Assembly (NCBI GenBank): GCA_964573395.1
Contig: CAZNJI010000010.1
Coordinates: forward strand, 1 to 17,420
Direction: 5' to 3'
DNA length: 17,420 nucleotides
Origin: DATIBQ01 sp964573395
GTDB lineage: Bacteria; Patescibacteriota; Minisyncoccia; Phycocordibacterales; UBA9973
In this document: piece after piece, positions 13,154 to 17,420 of the stretch
Position numbering within the stretch: the first letter of the stretch is position 1
How the letters are laid out: every line of letters starts with the position of its first letter
Position numbers and translations under genes: made by a program
Notes under the pieces: generated by a model
The model's input: only the letters and a program-made list of their open reading frames with translations
The model's database searches: none
Told to the model about the DNA's origin: nothing

Positions 13154-14251
13154 ATGACAGAAAAAGAAATATTAGAAGGAGTTATCCCAGACTCTCAGAT
13201 TAGGGCGCTCATTTCAGGGGAATTCATCAGAAATGCGAATGTTAATTGCATTCAACCTGCCTCACTCGATTTGCAACCGGACTTAAATGCAATCTTTGAA
13301 TTAAGCCATATTACTTTTCCGAGAAGGTCGGAAAATATTGATGATCTTTTAAATGAACTGCGTAGAACTGGCATTGCGAAAGAGGTGAAAAACCCAACAT
13401 TGTTTCCTGGAAAATGGTACTTGGTAAAATTAAAAGAAGAGTTGAAGACTCTGCCATACTTTGCCCGAGTAAATCCAAAATCCAGCATTGGGAGAATTTT
13501 CAATCACACCCGGCTTATTTGCAGTAAGCAGGGCGGTATTGATATCGTTACTCCTGGTTATAGCGGCAGTATTTGGTTGCTGGTAGCGCCGAAATTTTTT
13601 CCCATTACTTTGTCTGAGACCGAACAGTTGAATCAAATGCGATTCTTTTCAGGAGATGCTCGGTTAAAGGAATCCGAACTTCGCCGGTATATGAAAAAAC
13701 ATCCTGAGATAGTTACGTTCCCTCGGGATATGTTTTCTGAGCAAGTTCTTATCGAAGGAAACGCAGTTGCCGAAGTTCCGGTTAGTGTTGATTTGCATGG
13801 TAAATGCTATAAAACCAAAAAGACCAATCGGCCGCTTAATCTAAGCCATCGCAATGTTTCTTTTGAAGAGTATTTTGAAGTTATTGAACCAGAATCGATG
13901 GAGCGAGGGTTACTGCTTGAACAAGGGTACGGATATTTAATCGGAACACTGGAACAAATTAGGGTGCCGCATGATCTGGCAACGGAAGTAACGATCTCAG
14001 ATCGTTTTGGTGAGATAAAAGCCCATTTTGCAGGTTTCATTGATCCGTTATTCGGCAATCCAAAAGGTAATTCCATTACTTTGGAGATTGTTTCCTATGA
14101 GCCTGGGTTGATGATTCGCCACGGACAAGAAGTTACCAGTCTTCGCTTTGAATGGATGGCAAGCCCGCCCGAGAAAGGCTATGCCGGAAATTACACGAAT
14201 CAGGAACGAGGTGCAAAACTCCCTAAGTATCTTTTTGATAAATCCGCTTAA
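13154..14251 (+). CDS. dcd: Double-domain dCTP deaminase family protein (DCD)
   Basis: 365 residues, about twice the length of E. coli Dcd (193), matching the two-domain family annotated as 2'-deoxycytidine 5'-triphosphate deaminase in some proteobacteria. The family converts dCTP to dUTP with loss of ammonia. First half (about 1-170) has NPKSSIGR (107-114) and IVTPGYSGSIWL (131-142), like the RSSLAR and DPGWSG motifs, but the place of the catalytic Glu is Leu/Val. Second half (about 195-365) has GTLEQIRVPHDLA, GFIDPLFGNP and ITLEI with Glu311 at the catalytic position, but no RSS. It ends GNYTNQERGAKLPKYLF, like the Dcd tail. The ATG at 13154 is used because the in-frame GTG at 13124 lies upstream of the predicted transcript start. 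dut just upstream would use its product. Confidence 0.82.
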   Translation: MTEKEILEGVIPDSQIRALISGEFIRNANVNCIQPASLDLQPDLNAIFELSHITFPRRSENIDDLLNELRRTGIAKEVKNPTLFPGKWYLVKLKEELKTLPYFARVNPKSSIGRIFNHTRLICSKQGGIDIVTPGYSGSIWLLVAPKFFPITLSETEQLNQMRFFSGDARLKESELRRYMKKHPEIVTFPRDMFSEQVLIEGNAVAEVPVSVDLHGKCYKTKKTNRPLNLSHRNVSFEEYFEVIEPESMERGLLLEQGYGYLIGTLEQIRVPHDLATEVTISDRFGEIKAHFAGFIDPLFGNPKGNSITLEIVSYEPGLMIRHGQEVTSLRFEWMASPPEKGYAGNYTNQERGAKLPKYLFDKSA

Positions 14252-14274
14252 TGAACATTAGGCGGATTTTTTTT
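14240..14274 (+). terminator. Rho-independent terminator after the DCD gene
   Basis: 13-bp stem with one G-U pair (14240-14252 with 14257-14269, loop GAAC) followed by a run of eight T (14267-14274). The stem includes the DCD stop codon. Its T run reaches into the -35 box of the next gene. Confidence 0.88.
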
Positions 14275-14300
14275 GTAAAAATCGCTGACTGTGATAGGGT
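14273..14300 (+). promoter_or_regulatory. Candidate promoter of the deoxyribosyltransferase-like gene (16-base spacer class)
   Basis: TTGTAA (14273-14278), 16-base spacer, TAGGGT (14295-14300). Weak by itself, but the -35, spacer and 17-base leader have the same lengths as at the DUF1599 gene, and the leaders share GAAAATTCTTT-like sequence. This is why I accept it. Confidence 0.4.
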
Positions 14301-14317
14301 AAAGAAAATTCTTTTTT

Positions 14318-14812
14318 ATGAAATCAGAAATATTAGCATTAGATGTCTATGTAGCATGCTGCCTGACATATGCCGGAAAACGGTATAAAGAGCGAATATT
14401 TAAATTCAAAGACGAATTAAGGAAAGTTCCCTGGGTAAGGGTACTGGATTTTGTAACAGTAAATTCAGTACAAGTTTCTCCTAATAAGGCAGCAATTTAT
14501 GAAAATGATATTCATGGTTGTGTTGGCGTTGCAAAAGCAATCGTTGCAGAAGTAACATTACCAGCAACAGGTCTTGGGTGGGAACTTGGTACTGCAGTCG
14601 AAAAACACGGTATTCCTGTTATTTTATGTCATAAAGAAGATGCAAAAATATCCAACTTAATTATTGGTGCAGCACTTCATGAATTAAATAAAGGAATAGT
14701 TAAATTGAAAACGTACAAAAAATCGTTCTTAGAGATTTTACCAGCACTATTGATTGAGCTTGAATTAATTCATCAAATGAATGAACAAGATCGCGCATTG
14801 TTACATGCATAA
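14318..14812 (+). CDS. Nucleoside 2-deoxyribosyltransferase / DNPH1 (Rcl)-like protein
   Basis: 164 residues. The segment IVAEVTLPATGLGWELGTAV (75-94) is the hallmark of this superfamily (VVAEVTQPSLGVGYELGRAV in mammalian DNPH1), with Glu89 at the catalytic nucleophile position. IYENDIHGCVGVAK before it and NLIIGAAL after it also match. Relatives either swap bases between deoxyribosides or hydrolyse deoxynucleoside 5'-monophosphates, such as 5-hydroxymethyl-dUMP in the case of DNPH1. Oddities: the N-terminal GSIRG-type phosphate loop is replaced by ACCLTYAG, and the second acidic residue before VVAEV (Asp in DNPH1) seems to be Lys73. Activity is thus uncertain. The gene is visibly more A/T-rich than the operons before 12600. 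It converges on the ThyX-like gene across a bidirectional terminator. Confidence 0.7.
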   Translation: MKSEILALDVYVACCLTYAGKRYKERIFKFKDELRKVPWVRVLDFVTVNSVQVSPNKAAIYENDIHGCVGVAKAIVAEVTLPATGLGWELGTAVEKHGIPVILCHKEDAKISNLIIGAALHELNKGIVKLKTYKKSFLEILPALLIELELIHQMNEQDRALLHA

Positions 14813-14817
14813 AAAAT

Positions 14818-14847
14818 AAAAACCACAGGGATAACCTGTGGTTTTTT
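14818..14847. terminator. Bidirectional terminator between convergent genes
   Basis: 10-bp stem AAACCACAGG / CCTGTGGTTT with a 5-base loop, T run on the plus strand (14842-14847) and the matching A run on the other side (14818-14822). It ends both the deoxyribosyltransferase-like and the ThyX-like transcripts. Confidence 0.88.
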
Positions 14848-14860
14848 AATTTGAATTTGG

Positions 14861-16309
14861 CTAATCTTTCAGCATTGTTTGTTCTCCTCTGCGATATGAA
14901 AATGATCCATCGCCGGCACTGGGGTAGTATGCTTCACCTAAAATGTCACCAAACTCTTCTCTTACATAGTTTGCAATTGCTCTCTGTGGACGTTGCACGG
15001 TTGGGTGTACTGTCGGACCGGTTCGAAGTTCCGGAACATAAATGAGCTGGTTGAACGGCCAATCATGTTCGAGTGGTGCCCGATATCCAAGTGGAATAAC
15101 ATACTGCAGATCATGCCGTGATAGTTTCTCTCCAAGGGCTGCGATTTTTTTCTCCTGACATTCAATCAGGATGATCGCTTTTTCGCGCAGGCCGGAAGGA
15201 AGTTGGTCTAAATACCACTCTTCAAATCCATACTTTGTTGTAAGGAGCGGAACTTGGTTGATTCCCAGGCGGTGTCGCAATGTATCCCTCACGCTTCCGT
15301 AGTCCTGCAGGTACTTGATATTGATAAGGCCAGCTCTTCCTAAAATCCGATGTGCAAGGCCATATTTAGGGCGTGTTTGGAGTATTTTTTTGAATCGCTC
15401 CAATTTTTTCCGGTCGAATTTATTCAAATCGAACCGAACTTCTTTGGGGGGTATATCCCAATCCTCAGGCTCATAGTACGCGACTTCTTCAGCGAGCAGT
15501 GCGTAGTGCGCTTCAAGTTCATCACTGGTCTCTTCGATAAAAGTCTCGGGATACTTTTGAACAAGTGCTTTGAGAATACTGCGGAAGACTGCCTGTATTT
15601 CAGTGGCGGGGTGATATTTCATCACCTTGAGAATATCATTGGCGTGATCCAGTGTCGTATGCCATGAGAGAAGTGTTTTCATTCCAGCCGGGAGAAAAGC
15701 GCGGAGAATATCACAGGTTCGGGAATAAATTGCAGTTTTATACTGCGATTCTTTCTGATCTTCTTTCCGCGGAATCTGTTCTACCAGCATGTTAGAGACA
15801 GCCTGGAAATGATCAGAGTAAAAGTTCATCCAATCGTTTTTAATTTCCTCTACCGCTTCGTTCGAATGTTCATCTAAGGTTATCTGTATTGATGCATTTA
15901 CATTCAGCCATTCGAGCAGACTTTCCAATACATTTTCTTTTGCCAATTGGACGATATCGGACAGGCAGTACTGTGCTTCTGTTGTTTCGAGCGGGTTTGC
16001 AAACCCTTGTTCTTTGAAATTGATGTATCGAGTGCTTGCTTCCTGGCCGTTGTACCAAGGAGAATCCTGGAGAGCTTTTGGAAACAGAATACTCACTCCT
16101 TCAATAAAAATGGTAATGGTTGCATTTTGTGCAATGCTTTTGTGTGCGTACCCCTTTTTATAGAACTTCCGTAAAAATTCTTTAGGGTCTTCTTTGAGCG
16201 CTTTTTGTACGTGCTGGTAAGCTGATCCCGGATCACGGGAATAGTAGCTTTGGATGGCGGCGATAAACTCTGCGCCGACGCCTTCATCAACAATGAAAAT
16301 TTTTGCCAT
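14861..16309 (-). CDS. Double-domain ThyX-like protein (FAD-dependent thymidylate synthase family)
   Basis: 482 residues, about twice a normal ThyX (220-250). ThyX makes dTMP from dUMP with methylene-tetrahydrofolate, FAD and NADPH, as a homotetramer. First half: GYAHKSIAQNATITIFIEGV (53-72) matches the GHxSxxEHxxFTFxI region, and EASTRY (90-95) keeps the Ser-x-Arg part of RHRxxSxxxxSxR, but RHR is replaced by LQD; LRAFLPAGM and LKVMKYHPATEIQ follow as in ThyX. Second half: TLRHRLGINQVP (344-355) keeps RHR, then LQYVIPLGYRAPLEHDWPFN (401-420) and ELRTGPTVHP (427-436) match the later ThyX motifs. It could be a true thymidylate synthase with paired half-sites, or a relative acting on another pyrimidine nucleotide. 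No thyA is in the window. Its promoter is of the same class as its neighbours'. Confidence 0.78.
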   Translation of the reverse strand: MAKIFIVDEGVGAEFIAAIQSYYSRDPGSAYQHVQKALKEDPKEFLRKFYKKGYAHKSIAQNATITIFIEGVSILFPKALQDSPWYNGQEASTRYINFKEQGFANPLETTEAQYCLSDIVQLAKENVLESLLEWLNVNASIQITLDEHSNEAVEEIKNDWMNFYSDHFQAVSNMLVEQIPRKEDQKESQYKTAIYSRTCDILRAFLPAGMKTLLSWHTTLDHANDILKVMKYHPATEIQAVFRSILKALVQKYPETFIEETSDELEAHYALLAEEVAYYEPEDWDIPPKEVRFDLNKFDRKKLERFKKILQTRPKYGLAHRILGRAGLINIKYLQDYGSVRDTLRHRLGINQVPLLTTKYGFEEWYLDQLPSGLREKAIILIECQEKKIAALGEKLSRHDLQYVIPLGYRAPLEHDWPFNQLIYVPELRTGPTVHPTVQRPQRAIANYVREEFGDILGEAYYPSAGDGSFSYRRGEQTMLKD

Positions 16310-16348
16310 ATTGATTTGTTTAAGAATTTAGAAAATTTGTTTGAACTT

Positions 16349-16376
16349 ACATTACCGTGAAATTATTAAAAGTCAA
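16349..16376 (-). promoter_or_regulatory. Promoter of the ThyX-like gene (16-base spacer class)
   Basis: On the minus strand TTGACT (16371-16376), 16-base spacer, TAATGT (16349-16354). It shares TTGACTTTT and ACGGTAAT at the same positions with the DUF1599 promoter. Predicted start near 16342, leader about 33 bases and A/T-rich with no Shine-Dalgarno sequence. Confidence 0.65.
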
Positions 16377-16378
16377 AT

Positions 16379-16405
16379 AAAAAGCATCGCCCTTTTGGGG
16401 CGATG
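16379..16405 (-). terminator. Rho-independent terminator after the DUF1599 gene
   Basis: 8-bp stem CATCGCCC / GGGCGATG with a 5-base loop, followed on the minus strand by C and TTTTT. It lies 11 bases past the stop codon and just upstream of the ThyX-like promoter. Confidence 0.85.
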
Positions 16406-16416
16406 GTAATAAATGT

Positions 16417-16983
16417 TTAGAGCAGGGAATTTTCTCCCTCATTAATCTTGATTCGGCAAAATACGGCGTAGTTCAGAATGTCTCTGAAAATCTCAGAAAG
16501 TGCCTCTTCGGAGTCGATGCTATTTTTATGCATTGTTTGTGCACGAGCAACTTTCATGAGACTGAGATCGACCATAGTACTAATGGCAAGTATTCGCCAC
16601 GCTTCTCCATAGTCATGATTTTTTTTCTTGAATAACTCGCGAGCAATTTGAGCTTTTTGATCATAGTGTGTTTTCAATTGTTCATCAGAAAATGATTCCT
16701 GCGGCTTTTCTGTAAGAAGAATGAGACCAAAAATACAGTAGTTGATGATATGAAAAAAGTCATCAGAAATTGGCTCATCGGTAATTTCCTGTTCACCTTT
16801 CTTCTCCTGTATTGTTCTAATTCTTCCGGCTTTTATCCATGCTTGTTCAAGCATTGAAAAAGGGCGACAGATAATCCAGCTTTGCCCGTAGAGTCCGCTC
16901 TTCTTGAGAACCAGTGTTCTGGCGACAGTGATGACTTCGTCGTATTGCTGAAGTGATTTTTGTAAATCTTTTACTTCAAACAT
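16417..16983 (-). CDS. Tandem-repeat DUF1599 (nucleotide modification associated domain 1, Nmad1) protein
   Basis: 188 residues made of two copies of one all-helical unit. Repeat 1 (about 20-95) contains KKSGLYGQSW, the pattern SMLEQAWIKAGRIRTIQ and FFHIINYCIFGLIL. Repeat 2 (about 112-182) contains KKNHDYGEAW, STMVDLSLMKVARAQTM and IFRDILNYAVFCRIKI. The repeated core YGxxW, SM, K, R and NY matches DUF1599. That family was named Nmad1 from its frequent linkage to genes for modified nucleotides or DNA bases; its biochemical activity is not established to my knowledge. The neighbours here (ThyX-like, DNPH1-like, DCD-like) fit a deoxynucleotide role. It is divergent from argS. The ATG lies 17 bases after a TAATCT -10 box. 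Confidence 0.78.
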   Translation of the reverse strand: MFEVKDLQKSLQQYDEVITVARTLVLKKSGLYGQSWIICRPFSMLEQAWIKAGRIRTIQEKKGEQEITDEPISDDFFHIINYCIFGLILLTEKPQESFSDEQLKTHYDQKAQIARELFKKKNHDYGEAWRILAISTMVDLSLMKVARAQTMHKNSIDSEEALSEIFRDILNYAVFCRIKINEGENSLL

Positions 16984-17000
16984 AATAAAGAATTTTTCTA

Positions 17001-17028
17001 AGATTACCGTAATGGCCTAAAAAGTCAA
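17001..17028 (-). promoter_or_regulatory. Promoter of the DUF1599 gene (16-base spacer class)
   Basis: On the minus strand TTGACT (17023-17028), 16-base spacer, TAATCT (17001-17006). A perfect 11-base palindrome ATTAC-C-GTAAT (17003-17013) overlaps the -10. Predicted start near 16994, leader 11 bases. Confidence 0.7.
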
Positions 17029-17041
17029 AATTTGAAGAAAA

Positions 17042-17050
17042 TGCTAGAAT
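17042..17050 (+). promoter_or_regulatory. Extended -10 promoter of argS (leaderless geometry)
   Basis: TGC-TAGAAT (TAGAAT 17045-17050) with exactly 6 bases to the ATG at 17057, so the transcript is predicted to start on the start codon. No clear -35. Confidence 0.6.
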
Positions 17051-17056
17051 CACGGA

Positions 17057-17420
17057 ATGAAAGCAAAACTTGAGAAGCTGGTTGCCGAAGCGGTAGAGGA
17101 GCTTTTTGGGGTTTCTGGGATTCAATTTACTATTGAGCTAACAGATTTAAAGTATGGTGATTATTCTAGTAATGTTGCGTTGGTAGCTTTTAAAGGAAGG
17201 CGCAGTTTTGAAAAAGCCATTGATGGAGACCAAGATACAATCAATATTAAATATGGTGTAGAGAATACAACCCCAGATCAATTTGCTGAATCAATAAAAG
17301 AAAAACTGAAAGAAAAAAATCTTCCTGAAATTGAAAGTATTAGCGTTACTGGAGGATTTATTAATTTTAAACTTTCACAGAAATTTTTCACCAGTACAAT
17401 AAGCGAAGCGGGGAACGTTG
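17057..17420 (+). CDS. argS: Arginyl-tRNA synthetase, N-terminal part (cut by window end)
   Basis: The first 121 codons are inside the window; the frame is open to the edge. The protein begins MKAKLEKLVAEAVEELFG and shows the ArgRS N-terminal additional (tRNA D-loop-binding) domain: LTDLKYGDYSSNVAL matches the GDYATNVA motif, and SVTGGFINFKLS matches the VAGPGFINFxL motif. Between these, residues about 45-70 (from KGRRSFEKAIDGDQDT through NIKYGVENTT) exceed the usual short AKxxGxxP linker by roughly 20 residues. The HIGH and KMSKS catalytic motifs would lie beyond the window. The ATG is supported by the extended -10 box exactly 6 bases upstream. Confidence 0.88.
   Translation, partial: MKAKLEKLVAEAVEELFGVSGIQFTIELTDLKYGDYSSNVALVAFKGRRSFEKAIDGDQDTINIKYGVENTTPDQFAESIKEKLKEKNLPEIESISVTGGFINFKLSQKFFTSTISEAGNV

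Noticed and set aside
1..17420. CRISPR array, insertion sequence, integrase or toxin-antitoxin pair
   Set aside because: No spaced direct repeats, transposase motifs, terminal inverted repeats or recognisable toxin genes were seen; no gene-free stretch exceeds about 110 bases.

Overview
The window looks like part of a compact genome of the Candidate Phyla Radiation (Patescibacteria, most like Parcubacteria). This placement is inferred from gene architecture only, as no 16S rRNA gene is present. The signs are: a PheRS pair trimmed to 233 + 592 residues with the tRNA-binding appendages missing; intergenic gaps of a few bases; almost no Shine-Dalgarno sequences; promoters whose -10 box sits 6-9 bases before the start codon; an HlyD-like adaptor with an inserted domain; and a SIMPL-domain protein. 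TGA is used as a stop (desaturase gene), so nothing suggests a recoded genetic code.

Layout. 1-80: a hairpin terminator and a 21-base remnant of a tRNA 3' end. 78-2600 (minus strand): a CaCA-type cation/Ca2+ exchanger, a small secreted protein of unknown function and a membrane fatty-acid desaturase, each followed or separated by a clear terminator. 2668-6107 (plus): trhO (tRNA U34 hydroxylation), pheS and pheT, nearly touching. 6100-6549 (minus): a Bcp-type peroxiredoxin that overlaps the pheT stop tail to tail. 6598-10528 (plus): membrane-anchored FKBP isomerase, then a MacB/FtsX-like ABC exporter (adaptor, permease, ATPase). 10564-11361: SIMPL protein. 11441-12622: secE-nusG-rplK under a near-consensus promoter that lies inside the preceding terminator hairpin; rplA does not follow.

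From 12679 the content changes to pyrimidine deoxynucleotide metabolism: dut, a double-domain dCTP deaminase family protein, a deoxyribosyltransferase/DNPH1-like protein, a double-domain ThyX-like protein (minus) and a tandem-repeat DUF1599/Nmad1 protein (minus). The window closes with the start of argS (plus, cut by the edge). As families, these give the route dCTP -> dUTP -> dUMP -> dTMP plus a hydrolase or transferase that could remove odd deoxynucleotides and a family tied to nucleotide modification.

The most interesting signal is this last module. Three of its proteins are internal duplications in which conserved active-site residues appear divided between or unequally kept by the halves. 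The four genes dcd-like, DNPH1-like, ThyX-like and DUF1599 each have their own promoter with an unusual 16-base spacer and a TA(A/G)nnT-type -10, although they lie on both strands. I infer a co-regulated unit for thymidylate supply, nucleotide-pool cleaning or base modification. The function is not shown by sequence alone.
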